From Pseudomonas sp. C2B4 (lineage in GTDB: Bacteria > Pseudomonadota > Gammaproteobacteria > Pseudomonadales > Pseudomonadaceae), in NCBI RefSeq assembly GCF_013359695.1, contig NZ_JABFMU010000005.1, forward strand, positions 124,001-188,000: DNA of 64,000 nt, written 5' to 3'. The position numbers and the translations under genes are program-made. The notes beneath the pieces are model-generated. The model had not been told where the DNA came from and made no database searches. It saw only the letters and a list, made by a program, of their open reading frames with translations. This document shows, piece by piece, positions 41,378 through 50,298 of the stretch (its first letter is position 1; the number at the start of each line of letters is the position of its first letter).

Positions 41378-41729
41378 AAGTGATCTGGAATTGCGACACC
41401 GGCCCGGGCACACCCGCTGGGAAGTGATCCGCCCGCTGGTCTATCGGACCAGCGACGGGCGACAGGTCGTTGTGCCGGTTGGCTACCTCTCGGACCTGGC
41501 CAGTGTGCCGCACGTAGCGCGCCGGATCGTTGATCCACAAACGCCCCAAGCACGTCGGCCTTCGGTGGTGCATGACCACATTTACACCCACTTGAGCCAC
41601 CGTTTCAGCAAGGTGGAAGCCGACCGGATTTTCTACGACGCGCTGCGTGAAGAAGGCATGGCCACGCCTTTGGCCTGGCTGATGTGGAAAGCCGTGCGCA
41701 TCGGCGGTCGCGGCACCTGGAGTGCATGA
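41367..41729 (+). CDS. DUF1353 family phage protein
   Basis: 120 residues from the ATG at 41367. 'LVYRTSDGRQVVVPVGYLSDLASVPHVARRIVDPQ' and 'SVVHDHIYTH', followed by 'ADRIFYDALREEGM', are the DUF1353 signature with conserved His/Asp. The family is frequent in phage lysis or tail regions; its activity is unknown. It directly precedes a membrane protein gene. Confidence 0.8.
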   Translation: MPFESDLELRHRPGHTRWEVIRPLVYRTSDGRQVVVPVGYLSDLASVPHVARRIVDPQTPQARRPSVVHDHIYTHLSHRFSKVEADRIFYDALREEGMATPLAWLMWKAVRIGGRGTWSA

Positions 41730-41730
41730 C

Positions 41731-41988
41731 ATGGAACTCAATCCATTAACCGTGAGCATCCTTTTAGTGCTGACCGAACTGGCGCTGACCGGTGTCATGG
41801 GCTTTCAGGTGTACCTGTTCAAACAGATCAATGCGGCACGCCGCGAGCACCTGGAACTGCGCCTGCACCTGGCACAGAACTACGTGCGCAACGACCAGTT
41901 CGACAAGGTCATTACCCGCCTGGAAGACCGGCTGGAAAACCACCTCGATACCTATTTCAAAAACCTCAACAAGAGAGCGAGCGCATGA
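41731..41988 (+). CDS. Small membrane protein, holin candidate
   Basis: 85 residues from the ATG at 41731 (GGAG eight bases upstream; a GTG three codons earlier is possible). One membrane helix (about 5-26, 'TVSILLVLTELALTGVMGFQVYLF') is followed by a charged coiled-coil-like tail. The position two genes after the endolysin makes it the best holin or Rz-like candidate in the cluster. Topology fits a single-span protein. Confidence 0.55.
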   Translation: MELNPLTVSILLVLTELALTGVMGFQVYLFKQINAARREHLELRLHLAQNYVRNDQFDKVITRLEDRLENHLDTYFKNLNKRASA

Positions 41989-42275
41989 ACGAGCAAAACC
42001 CGGAAATCGTCCTGGAAGTCGGCGAACAGGAATTCACCTTCAACCTGACCCCGCAGGACGTCACCAAATACTTCAACGCGCTGACGCAGACCAACAAAGT
42101 TGCCCCGGGCAACAACCTGCTGATGACCACCGTCAAGCAGGAACAGCGTGCCACTTTGAAACCACTGCTGGGCAACCCGGTGATGGTGATGCAGCTCGCC
42201 GGCACGCTGTTGGAAGAGTACGCGCCGAACGTTGAGGTGATCGTAAAAAAGCGCTCGACCACGCTGACCGCCTAA
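41985..42275 (+). CDS. Tail assembly chaperone with programmed -1 frameshift site (gpE type)
   Basis: 96 residues in the zero frame ('IVLEVGEQEFTFNLTPQDVTKYFNAL'). Codons GTA|AAA|AAG at 42243-42251 contain the heptamer A AAA AAG in the correct phase. A -1 shift there continues the frame for 62 more codons to 42439. P2 E/E+E' and lambda G/GT make two chaperone forms in this way, at the same place before the tape measure gene. A hairpin (CTGACC 42264-42269 / GGTCAG 42290-42295) starts 12 bases downstream. Confidence 0.82.
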   Translation: MNEQNPEIVLEVGEQEFTFNLTPQDVTKYFNALTQTNKVAPGNNLLMTTVKQEQRATLKPLLGNPVMVMQLAGTLLEEYAPNVEVIVKKRSTTLTA

Positions 42276-42439
42276 CCGAAAACGGCCTGGGTCAGTTGAT
42301 GGCCCTGACCAACCGCTGGCTGCCTGGAGCCGAGCCCACGACCGAAGCGATGGGCACGGCCAAGTGGCTGGAAGACGAATACTGGAGACGCATGGAGTTT
42401 GCCGTGGCTAACGGCATCGCCCTTGCGCTGAACGGGTAA
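42251..42439 (+). CDS. Frameshift extension of the tail chaperone (E'-like, DUF6890-like)
   Basis: Read in the -1 frame from the slippery site it gives 62 residues including 'MALTNRWLPGAEPTTEA' and 'KWLEDEYWRRMEFAVANGIA', ending TAA at 42437-42439. The fusion product would be about 151 residues. A stand-alone start at ATG 42299 (46 residues) is possible but has no good RBS. The segment resembles small proteins found just before tape measures in HP1/P2-like phages. It binds the tape measure in the E/E' model. Confidence 0.7.
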   Translation, partial: ALDHADRLTENGLGQLMALTNRWLPGAEPTTEAMGTAKWLEDEYWRRMEFAVANGIALALNG

Positions 42440-42444
42440 CGATT

Positions 42445-44430
42445 TTGGCAGACCGTAGCGCCAGCCTGGCTTTCATCCTGAGCCTGACCGACAAGGTCAC
42501 CGCGCCCCTGGGCAAGGTGAAAATGGGCTTTTCCGACCTTGCCGAGCAGAGCGAACAGCACATCAAAACGATGGGCTTGGGTCTGGGCGGGCTTACGGCG
42601 GCCGTGGTCGGCATTCAGCAATCCATGGCACCGGCGTTGGAGGTTAACCGCGCCCTGGGCGACGTCCGATCGCTGGGTGTGGCCGAGGACGCTTTGAGTG
42701 CGCTCAACAGCAAGTCGCTGGAGTTTGCGGTGAACTACGGCGAGAACGCCCGTGATTTTGTCGCGTCGGCATACCAAATCGATGGTGCGATCAAGGGCCT
42801 GGCCGGCAACCAGCTGGCCACCTTCACCAACACCAGCAACCTGTTGGCCAAGGCGACCAAGACCGATGCCGGCACGATGGGCGAGTACGTCGGCACGCTC
42901 TACAACCTGCAAAAATCCCAGGCCGATGCCATGGGCAAGGACGAGTGGGTCGAAAGGCTCGGTGGTCAGACGGCACTGGCGGTGCGGATGTTCCGTACCA
43001 GTGGTGCGGCGATGAAGGACGCCTTCAAGGAGGCCGGCGCGATCGCCACGACAGCCGGTGTCGATCTGGCCGAGCAGATGGCCGTGATCGGCACCCTGAG
43101 CAGCACCATGGAAGGCGGTGACGCGGGTGGACGCTACAAATCGTTCTTCGAGAATATCGGCGCGGCGTCGGACAAGTTGGGGCTGAAGTTCACCGACCAG
43201 CAGGGCAAGATCCTGCCGATCATGACCATCCTGGACAAACTCCAGGGCAAGTTCGGCGATCTGTCCAGCGCCTCGGCTGGGGCCAAGTTGATGGAAGCGT
43301 TCGGTGGTGAAGGCGCCCAGGTGATCGGCGCCCTTGCCAAAGACAGCGAGCGGTTGCGCAACGGTATCGATCAACTGGGCAAGGTGCGCGGTCTGGAAAA
43401 GGCTGAGCAGATGGCCCAAGCGATGGTCGATCCATGGCAGCAGTGGGCGTCCCTGGTCGAGGTCATGCGCGTGGTATTTGGCCAGGTGCTGATCCCGGTC
43501 CTGTCGCCGTTCATGTCCAAGATGGTCGACATCGGCAAAACCCTGGTGCGCTGGTCGCAGCTGTTTCCCAACATCACCCGCGTGATCGGCCTCACCGCGC
43601 TGACCATCATGGGCATCGTGGCCGCCATGTCGTTGCTCACTCTGGTGGTGGGAATCGCCAGGACCACCTGGCTGGGCCTGGTGACAGTGTGGAAAGTGGT
43701 GCAGTTGCTGAACTTGCGCACCGTGGCCGGCTTCATTCTGCAAAAGCTGGCCATCCTGGCTTATTCCGTCGTGATCTATGGTTTGAGCGCTGCCCTGGCG
43801 GTCATTCGCGGCGCTATGTTGTTGTGGCAGGGCGCGATATGGCTGGTCAACGTTGCCCTGACCGCCAACCCGATCGGCGTCATTGTGATGGGGATTGCCG
43901 TACTGGTCGCGATGGTGGTCGCCGCCGTCTACTACTGGGACGAATGGACGTCGGCGCTCATGGACACCGCCGCCTTTCAATGGGTCGCGGACAAGTTCGC
44001 GGGGCTGTCGGACTGGTTCAACTCCATGGGCGGCTGGTCGAGCATGGCCAAGGCGGCCTGGGACAGCATCGTCGGCGTCTTTCAGACGGCGATCAACGGC
44101 CTGATCGAGATGCTCAACAGCATCCCCGGGGTGAACATCGAGGCGCGTTTCGGTGGCATGCCCGACATTCCCGGCGTCGATGCCGCGACTAGTGCCGCCG
44201 ACGCCGCCGGCACCGCACAGAAAGCCCAGCAGTCCATCAACTCGGCCATCCCCAGCCTGTCTCCGGCGCGCCCGTCAGCGGTGCCGCCAGGCGGCCTGCT
44301 GACCAGCATTCAGAACAACACCAACAGCCAGAACAAGGGCACCCATGTGGAGAACGTGAACATTCAAACCAGCAAGCCGATGAGCCCGCTGGAAATGGAA
44401 AACATGATGGCCATGGCGGTGGGAGGATGA
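42445..44430 (+). CDS. Tail tape measure protein
   Basis: 661 residues from a TTG at 42445. The N-terminus 'SLAFILSLTDKVTAPLGKVK' is typical. A long helical region precedes several hydrophobic stretches (about 385-410, 440-460, 475-500) and an Ala/Gly-rich end. It sets tail length and is released at DNA injection. It is short for a tape measure, predicting a tail of about 100 nm by the usual 1.5 angstrom per residue rule. It overlaps DUF2590 by four bases. Confidence 0.9.
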   Translation: MADRSASLAFILSLTDKVTAPLGKVKMGFSDLAEQSEQHIKTMGLGLGGLTAAVVGIQQSMAPALEVNRALGDVRSLGVAEDALSALNSKSLEFAVNYGENARDFVASAYQIDGAIKGLAGNQLATFTNTSNLLAKATKTDAGTMGEYVGTLYNLQKSQADAMGKDEWVERLGGQTALAVRMFRTSGAAMKDAFKEAGAIATTAGVDLAEQMAVIGTLSSTMEGGDAGGRYKSFFENIGAASDKLGLKFTDQQGKILPIMTILDKLQGKFGDLSSASAGAKLMEAFGGEGAQVIGALAKDSERLRNGIDQLGKVRGLEKAEQMAQAMVDPWQQWASLVEVMRVVFGQVLIPVLSPFMSKMVDIGKTLVRWSQLFPNITRVIGLTALTIMGIVAAMSLLTLVVGIARTTWLGLVTVWKVVQLLNLRTVAGFILQKLAILAYSVVIYGLSAALAVIRGAMLLWQGAIWLVNVALTANPIGVIVMGIAVLVAMVVAAVYYWDEWTSALMDTAAFQWVADKFAGLSDWFNSMGGWSSMAKAAWDSIVGVFQTAINGLIEMLNSIPGVNIEARFGGMPDIPGVDAATSAADAAGTAQKAQQSINSAIPSLSPARPSAVPPGGLLTSIQNNTNSQNKGTHVENVNIQTSKPMSPLEMENMMAMAVGG

Positions 44431-44744
44431 GCGAGTACCTGGACCTGTTGATCGTCAACAACGACCTGGCGCTGGACCCGTCGCACCAGCCGCGGCTGGT
44501 CGATGACCGCGCCTGCATCGCCCAGGACATCGCGCACATGATCCGTGACAGCGGGCTGCTGGTCACCCTGGTGGCCGAGCGCGATCGGCTGCGCCAACGC
44601 GACTGCATTCAACAGCTGGAGCTGCTGGTGGAGGCGGACGAACGCCTGGTGCCGGGTACAGCGCGCATCACGCAGTTGGAGGCTGGCCAGTACTTGGTCA
44701 CCGCGAAAACCCTGAAATTCGGATTGATTGAGGTTCGTGCATGA
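44427..44744 (+). CDS. DUF2590 family baseplate-associated protein
   Basis: 105 residues. 'YLDLLIVNNDLALDPSHQPRLVDDRACIAQDIAHMIRDSG' and 'LVAERDRLRQRDCIQQLELLVE' fit DUF2590, the gpW/gp25-like position in HP1-type phages. It probably forms part of the baseplate inner ring. ATGA overlaps on both sides. Confidence 0.85.
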   Translation: MSEYLDLLIVNNDLALDPSHQPRLVDDRACIAQDIAHMIRDSGLLVTLVAERDRLRQRDCIQQLELLVEADERLVPGTARITQLEAGQYLVTAKTLKFGLIEVRA

Positions 44745-45916
44745 GCGAGGTCGATTTTAAGCAAGTGATCGCCGACGCCGGCATTCCCACCACGGAAGCG
44801 GGGCTGAAGGCGGCCTGGGAAAAGGAAGTGGTGGCTCAGGGTGCCAAGGTGGCCAACACCAGCAGCTATTCGCCGTTCTGGCGCGTGATGACGGCCCTGG
44901 TGACCAAACCGGTGCTATGGCTGCTGGATTTTCTGTGCCTGACGGTGCTGCCCAACTTCTTTGTGAAAACGGCGGTGGACGCCTGGCTGGACATGCTGGC
45001 TTGGGCGGTCAACGTCGAGCGCAAGGGCGCCACCAAAGCCCGGGGCACTTTGCTGTTTACCCGGGCGACACCGGACGGGGTGATGGAGCTGCCCAAAGGT
45101 ATCGCCGTGCAGTCAGCATCAATCAACGGCAACGTCTACCAGTTGAACACGACCGCCGCCGCGACTTTCCAGAATGGCCAGTTGCAACTGGCAGTGCCGG
45201 TGGAAGGCAAGGAGGCGGGCAGCGGCTACAACCTGGCACCTGGTTACTACGCGATCCTGCCGGAGCCGGTACCGGGCATTGTCCAGGTGTCCAACGTGGA
45301 CGGCTGGCTGGAATCCCCGGGTGCAGATCCTGAACCCAACGACCAACTGCGTCTACGTGTGCGTAACCAGTTTTCGGCGGTCAACCAATGGCACACCGAC
45401 GCGGTGTATCGCGCCATGATTTCCGCGTTCCCGGGTGTGCGTCCGGATGGCGTTTATTTCGAGCATGGCGCACCACGGGGGCCGGGCAGCGCGAACGCCT
45501 TTGTGCTGTTCGATGCCGGTGTGCCGGCGGACAGCTACCTGGAGCAAATCAACGTGCACATTCGGGACCAGGGCAATCACGGGCACGGTGATGACCTGCT
45601 GGCCATGGTCATGCCGGAAGTGCTGGTGGACCTTGAAGTCTTAGTCTGGCCGCGTTTGAACCTCAACGCGGAACAGATCAGCACCCTGGAAAAAGAGGTC
45701 GATCTGTTCGTGCGGGCCGCGTTTCGCGAAAGCACCCCGCGTGATTACCAGCCAACGCTGACCTTTCCCCAGTCGCGTTTCAGCCTGAGCCGCTTGGTCG
45801 AAGAACTGCACCAGCAATTCGCCGACATCGAGTCGCTGAGCATGCTCCAGCCGGACGACATCATTTCGGGCTTGAACATTCCGCGCCTGAACAGCCTCAC
45901 GGTGAGCATGCAATGA
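44741..45916 (+). CDS. Baseplate J-like protein
   Basis: 391 residues. 'TALVTKPVLWLLDFLCLTVLPNFFVKTAVDAWLDMLAWA' then 'ATKARGTLLFTRATPDG', 'GSGYNLAPGYY' and 'NDQLRLRVRNQFSAVNQWHTDAVYRAMISAFPGV' match the gpJ family. It forms the wedge of the contractile baseplate. Coupled by four-base overlaps to DUF2590 and gpI. Confidence 0.9.
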   Translation: MSEVDFKQVIADAGIPTTEAGLKAAWEKEVVAQGAKVANTSSYSPFWRVMTALVTKPVLWLLDFLCLTVLPNFFVKTAVDAWLDMLAWAVNVERKGATKARGTLLFTRATPDGVMELPKGIAVQSASINGNVYQLNTTAAATFQNGQLQLAVPVEGKEAGSGYNLAPGYYAILPEPVPGIVQVSNVDGWLESPGADPEPNDQLRLRVRNQFSAVNQWHTDAVYRAMISAFPGVRPDGVYFEHGAPRGPGSANAFVLFDAGVPADSYLEQINVHIRDQGNHGHGDDLLAMVMPEVLVDLEVLVWPRLNLNAEQISTLEKEVDLFVRAAFRESTPRDYQPTLTFPQSRFSLSRLVEELHQQFADIESLSMLQPDDIISGLNIPRLNSLTVSMQ

Positions 45917-46437
45917 ACAAGCTGAAACTACCGTTTTGGCTCGCTGGGACTGAGCTTTCAAAGCTGACCGCTGCCGCCCAGGCCTGGTGGGAAACCGTCA
46001 CCGGCTGGCTGCGTTGGCCCTACCAGCAAATTGATCCCGACACCTGCCACCTGACCATCCTGGAGCTGTGGGCCTGGCAGCGCGACGTCACGCGCTTCAA
46101 GGGCGAACCGGAAGCCTTGTTTCGCCTGCGCGTGAAATACGCCTTCATCAATTCAGTGGACGCTGGCAGCACTGCCGGGATGAAACGCATTTTCCAGCGC
46201 CTAGGCGTCGGTTACGTCGAGATCGAGGAGCGCCACCCCGATCGGGATTGGGACGTGGTCCTGCTCAAATTCAGCAACGCCCAGCTGTCACTGAACCCGG
46301 AGCTGCTGCGTGTGTTGATCCAGCAATACGGCCGGACCTGCCGGCGTTATGACTTCTTCACCATCACCCCCGTGGCGCTGCAAATCGCCTTGATTGACTT
46401 TAACGACGACCAGCAAACGCTGGTTGCCCGCCTGTAG
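45913..46437 (+). CDS. Tail protein I-like (P2 gpI/YmfQ type)
   Basis: 174 residues. 'WWETVTGWLRWPYQQIDPDTCHLTILELWAWQRDVTRFKGEPEALFRLRVKYAF' shows the gpI helix and 'RL+VKYA' motif. It is a baseplate wedge component linking gpJ to the fibres. The tail fibre gene follows after nine bases. Confidence 0.85.
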   Translation: MNKLKLPFWLAGTELSKLTAAAQAWWETVTGWLRWPYQQIDPDTCHLTILELWAWQRDVTRFKGEPEALFRLRVKYAFINSVDAGSTAGMKRIFQRLGVGYVEIEERHPDRDWDVVLLKFSNAQLSLNPELLRVLIQQYGRTCRRYDFFTITPVALQIALIDFNDDQQTLVARL

Positions 46438-46446
46438 GAGCGCACC

Positions 46447-48114
46447 GTGAGCGCCAGTATTACCTTGGCCGGTGAAGGCCAAATCGCCCTAAAGCTAAGC
46501 CAGCAAAAAAATCTGATCATCAGCAAATTCATTTTTGCCAATGTTCCCGGGCTGGACCCGGTGACACCCGTTGATCGCGCAGCCGGCAGACCGCCGGCGG
46601 GGCAGATTGTCCACGTCTACGCCATCCCCAAAGAAAATGCCGGCTACGTCAATCCCAACCAGGTGGTGTACAGCGCGCAGCTGGGGTCAGACATCGGCGA
46701 TTGGGATTTCAACTGGGTCGGCGTTGAGGATGAAGACGGTCTGTTGTTTGCCGTGTCCTACGTGCCGCTGCAGCAGAAGCGCAAGAACATTCCGCCGCTT
46801 CAGATCGGCAACAACGTCACCCGCAATTTTCTGGTGGCGTTCGATGGTGCTCAACAGCTTACTGGCGTGACGATCAGCGCCAGCACCTGGCAGCACGATT
46901 TTACTGTGCGCCTGGCGGGCATTGATGAGCGTGAACGGCAAAGCAACCGGAACCTGTACGGGCGCGCCTGTTTCTTTGGCGACTCCCTGACCTTTGAAAA
47001 AGTCGCGAGCGCGTACCAGGTTCGTTCGGGAACGGCCTACATCGAAGGTATTCGGGTGGCCTTGGGTGAGCCGTTGCCAGTTCCCGGTGTCGTCCCCGTT
47101 GGTAAGGTCTGGTTGGATGTCTGCCTGGAACGTCAACTCAATGATCGAGTGGCCCGGTGGAAAGTTGTGTATGGCGATCAAGCGGATTACACCGACGCTG
47201 CCGGCACCCGCCACTATTGCGTGCCGATCGCTGACTTCGTGTCCTTGAGCAACATCATCGACCTGCGACCATCCGAACCTATTGGGACTGCCTTGATTCG
47301 TTATTTGGCGGCGCGTAATGGCGACTACCCGGATCTGCGCGCTCGAGCGACAACCAAGGGCGACGTGGGTCTGGGCAATTTGCCCAACGCCAAGAGCGAC
47401 GATCCTTTAACCAACAGCAGTGAGATCCTGGCCACAACCGCCGCGCTGAATAAGCTCCAGCAACAAGTCGGTGATTCGATGACGGGCATGGTGGCCAGCT
47501 TTGCCATGAAGACGGCACCCACCGGCTGGCTGAGGTGCAACGGTGCGCTGATTTCCCGCACCACCTTTGCCAGCCTGTTCGCCCGTATAGGTACAACATT
47601 TGGTGCGGGCGACGGCGTGACCACCTTCGGCATTCCAGATTCGCGCGGTTTGTTCCTGCGTGACTGGGACGACGGTCGCGGCTTTGACCTCAGTCGCGTG
47701 TTTGGATCGTTCCAGGACATGCTGCTGCAATCCCACGCCCATACCGCCACTGCCGCCACCGTGGGCGATCACGTCCACGCTGCTTCGACCGATGCGCAGG
47801 GTTCTCACGCCCACGCCGCCTGGACCGATGCCCAAGGCTCTCACGCTCACAACATTCCGCGAGCGCTTAACAGCAACGTGGGTAACGGCGGTCCTAACAT
47901 CACGACGGCCAACGGTGCCAATGGGTGGGCTGCGACTACGGATGTGCAAGGCTCGCACGCTCACAACATTGGCGTCGGCGAGGCGGGCTATCACGCCCAC
48001 AACGTGGGTATCGGCGGTGCGGGTAACCACACCCACGCCATCACGGTGGCTGCCAATGGCGGCGCCGAAACACGGCCGAAGAACCTGGCCCTCCTTTTCT
48101 GTATCAAGTACTGA
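46447..48114 (+). CDS. Tail fibre with collar-like domain and seven HxH iron-site motifs
   Basis: 555 residues from a GTG at 46447 (TAGGAG upstream). The N-terminal baseplate-attachment domain resembles DUF3751 ('ASITLAGEGQIALKLSQQKN'). The shaft region holds 'ATTKGDVGLGNLPNAKSDD', and the collar motif is 'APTGWLRCNGALISRTTFASLFARIGTTFGAGDGVTTFGIPDSRG'. Residues about 430-530 carry HAH, HVH, HAH, HAH, HAH, HAH and HTH, the pattern that binds iron in T4 gp37 needles. It decides host recognition. Confidence 0.88.
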   Translation: MSASITLAGEGQIALKLSQQKNLIISKFIFANVPGLDPVTPVDRAAGRPPAGQIVHVYAIPKENAGYVNPNQVVYSAQLGSDIGDWDFNWVGVEDEDGLLFAVSYVPLQQKRKNIPPLQIGNNVTRNFLVAFDGAQQLTGVTISASTWQHDFTVRLAGIDERERQSNRNLYGRACFFGDSLTFEKVASAYQVRSGTAYIEGIRVALGEPLPVPGVVPVGKVWLDVCLERQLNDRVARWKVVYGDQADYTDAAGTRHYCVPIADFVSLSNIIDLRPSEPIGTALIRYLAARNGDYPDLRARATTKGDVGLGNLPNAKSDDPLTNSSEILATTAALNKLQQQVGDSMTGMVASFAMKTAPTGWLRCNGALISRTTFASLFARIGTTFGAGDGVTTFGIPDSRGLFLRDWDDGRGFDLSRVFGSFQDMLLQSHAHTATAATVGDHVHAASTDAQGSHAHAAWTDAQGSHAHNIPRALNSNVGNGGPNITTANGANGWAATTDVQGSHAHNIGVGEAGYHAHNVGIGGAGNHTHAITVAANGGAETRPKNLALLFCIKY

Positions 48115-48122
48115 GGCTGCGC

Positions 48123-48830
48123 ATGACCCCGAAAGTCGTTTATCAAACCAACCCTCTCGGCGTGTACGTGGGGCAGGCGCTCGCCGATCCATGCCCCATT
48201 GAGCCGGGCGTGTACCTGATTCCTGCCGGTTGCGTTGAAGTACCGCCGCCGGCGCCGGTGGACAACAAGGTCGCTGTTTGGAGCGGTGGGCAGTGGCAGC
48301 TGGTGGACTTTTACCAGGGCGTCACCGCCTACAGCATCACCACCGGCGAACCCCTGACGCTGGATGGCTTTCAGCCCTTGCCCAACGGCTACACCCTGAA
48401 GAAACCCGGGCCGAACCAGGTCTGGAAAGATGGGGGTTGGGTGGACGACGACGGGGCTGTGTTGGCGGCGTTGTACCAGGAAAAACTGCTGAAGATCGGT
48501 GCGGATTGCGCACGCTACATCGAAGGCGGCTTCAGCTCTGACGCGCTGGGCTGGACCTTCCGCTATGCCAGCGAGCTGGAAGACCAAATCAACCTGACCG
48601 GGATGATTCTGAGCGGCCTCGATACCGATTACGCCTGCGTTGACGAACACCAGGTGAAGGCCTTTCGACCGCACACAGCGGCTCAACTGCATGAAGTTGG
48701 CCAAGCTCTGATGCGCTTCAAATATGCCGCCTTGCGGCATGCTGACGCCCTCAAGCAGGCACTGGCCGACGTCCTCAAAGATGAGGATCTGGCGGCGATG
48801 AAGGCGATCACCTGGACATCGCCGGCATGA
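48123..48830 (+). CDS. Tail fibre assembly-like protein with DUF4376-type C-terminus
   Basis: 235 residues. The N-terminal half ('VYQTNPLGVYVGQALADPCPIEPGVYLIPAGC', 'LTLDGFQPLPNGYTLKKPGPNQVWKDGGW') is typical of fibre-associated proteins. The C-terminal half ('FRYASELEDQINLTGMILSGLDTDYACVD...KAFRPHTAAQLHEVGQALMRFK') is DUF4376-like. It probably folds or caps the fibre encoded just upstream. ATGA overlap with the next gene. Confidence 0.78.
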   Translation: MTPKVVYQTNPLGVYVGQALADPCPIEPGVYLIPAGCVEVPPPAPVDNKVAVWSGGQWQLVDFYQGVTAYSITTGEPLTLDGFQPLPNGYTLKKPGPNQVWKDGGWVDDDGAVLAALYQEKLLKIGADCARYIEGGFSSDALGWTFRYASELEDQINLTGMILSGLDTDYACVDEHQVKAFRPHTAAQLHEVGQALMRFKYAALRHADALKQALADVLKDEDLAAMKAITWTSPA

Positions 48831-49750
48831 CCTGGACGCCGGTAACCATGCGCTGGCCCGAGCAATCCTCGCAATGGATGGGCAACCTGACCGCCGCCCA
48901 GGAGCTGGCCAGCGGTGAGCTGGGTAGCACCGGGCAACGCTTGGCCATACTGGAAGGCCTGGTCAGCACCAGCCCGGGGCCGGTCGGCGATGCGGCGAAA
49001 GAAGTGATTGCCGCCGGCCGTGCCGCGCTGTCAGGCCAATTGAGCCAGGCCCCCGCGTGCCTGGTGGTCACCCCGTTTCAACCGGGTATTGGCCAGGGGC
49101 GCGGTTATCAGCGTTTCCTGTCCGCTCCGAACCTGCTCGAGCACCTGGCGAAAAAACTTGAGGACGTGACCGACACCGGTCGACCGACTGGGCCGCAATA
49201 CGCGCTGTCGATCTTGTTTTTAAGCACGCGCCTGGAACAGCTGGCCAGCAGCCTGGCGCGGTTCATCGCGTTGTTTCCGGTGCCCGACCTGGTGCGCACA
49301 CAGCGCCGGGCTCAACACCTGTCGACGTTGGAGACCGAGAAATGGGAGATCCCCGCCGCCGGTCCATTGCCGCGCTGGCAAGCGTTGCCCCTGGAGCGTT
49401 GCACAGTGGTCAAAGCCGCCAAGCAATCAATGACTGGCCAACTCTCGGTGCTTGAGGGCTACGCGGCGGACAGCTCGCCAATGGGCGATCTGGCTGCACT
49501 GGCAACACGCAAAGCGCAGCAGCAACAACAGCGAAACGATCAACTGGACGAGCTGAAAGCCCTGCTGACTGGCGGCAGTCCCGACGTCAGCATGCGCGCC
49601 CGCTTGATTGGCCCGGGCAACACCAGCGAGTTGCGTCGCCAGTTGCTGGCCGGGGATGCACCTGGTCATGAGTGGGTGCTATGTGCCGGGGTGATGCTGG
49701 TCGGCTCGAAAGAGGGATTGAGTTTTGTCCAGGAGTTGGTTGGCCTATGA
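48827..49750 (+). CDS. HP1/K139-type tail protein of unknown function (307 aa)
   Basis: 307 residues with no named domain that I recognise. It is helical and Ala/Leu-rich, with 'AQELASGELGSTGQRLAILEGL', 'YALSILFLSTRLEQLASSLARFIALFPVPDL' and the Gln run 'KAQQQQQRNDQLDEL'. No signal peptide. It lies between the fibre module and the hub genes with four-base overlaps on both sides, so it is very likely a tail or baseplate component. Confidence 0.6.
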   Translation: MTWTPVTMRWPEQSSQWMGNLTAAQELASGELGSTGQRLAILEGLVSTSPGPVGDAAKEVIAAGRAALSGQLSQAPACLVVTPFQPGIGQGRGYQRFLSAPNLLEHLAKKLEDVTDTGRPTGPQYALSILFLSTRLEQLASSLARFIALFPVPDLVRTQRRAQHLSTLETEKWEIPAAGPLPRWQALPLERCTVVKAAKQSMTGQLSVLEGYAADSSPMGDLAALATRKAQQQQQRNDQLDELKALLTGGSPDVSMRARLIGPGNTSELRRQLLAGDAPGHEWVLCAGVMLVGSKEGLSFVQELVGL

Positions 49751-50298
49751 CGCTTTTACTCGATGGTCACAAAGTCCAGGGCAAGAACCTCAAGGTCACC
49801 GCCAATCTGCGTATTGAAAGCGGCGACATGTCCGGGCAGACCAGCAACACCGACAAGGCGCACAAGGGCTTCAAGCCCAAGACCCTGACCGTATCTTTGC
49901 TGATCCCCTTTGTGGATAAAACGCAGCTCGTTGATCTGTTGCGCTTGGCCGAAGCCACGGCCGGCGGTGGCCAGCTGCACTTGTATCGCGTCGTCAACGA
50001 CTCGGCCGAAGCCTTCGGCGTGCGCCAGGTTGAGTTCTCCGACGGTGTCAGCGCCCGGGAAGACGATTCGCTGCGTGCCTGGCTGGTCCAGTTCACGCTG
50101 AGCGAGCGCGAATCAAACCCGGAAAAGGTCGAGAGCCGACGCGCCGACAACCCGGTCAACGCCCAAGGCGCCCCGGGCAGTCCGGTTGGCGATGGGGCAG
50201 GGGGTAACGGCGCATCGAGCGACAACCCGGCGTTGAGCGGCTTCGAAAAGGTACTGGGTCGTGTGGATAAGTGGCTGGGTGGGAGTGCGCCGGCATGA
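49747..50298 (+). CDS. Putative baseplate/tail structural protein (183 aa)
   Basis: 183 residues from the ATG overlapping the previous stop. The N-terminal 130 residues are strand-rich ('LLLDGHKVQGKNLKVTANLRIESGDMSGQTSNTDKAHKG', 'VRQVEFSDGVSARED'). A Gly/Ala/Asn linker and a short C-terminal helix follow ('GFEKVLGRVDKWLG'). The sequence suggests a baseplate adaptor next to the hub. The family name is not known to me. Confidence 0.6.
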   Translation: MTLLLDGHKVQGKNLKVTANLRIESGDMSGQTSNTDKAHKGFKPKTLTVSLLIPFVDKTQLVDLLRLAEATAGGGQLHLYRVVNDSAEAFGVRQVEFSDGVSAREDDSLRAWLVQFTLSERESNPEKVESRRADNPVNAQGAPGSPVGDGAGGNGASSDNPALSGFEKVLGRVDKWLGGSAPA

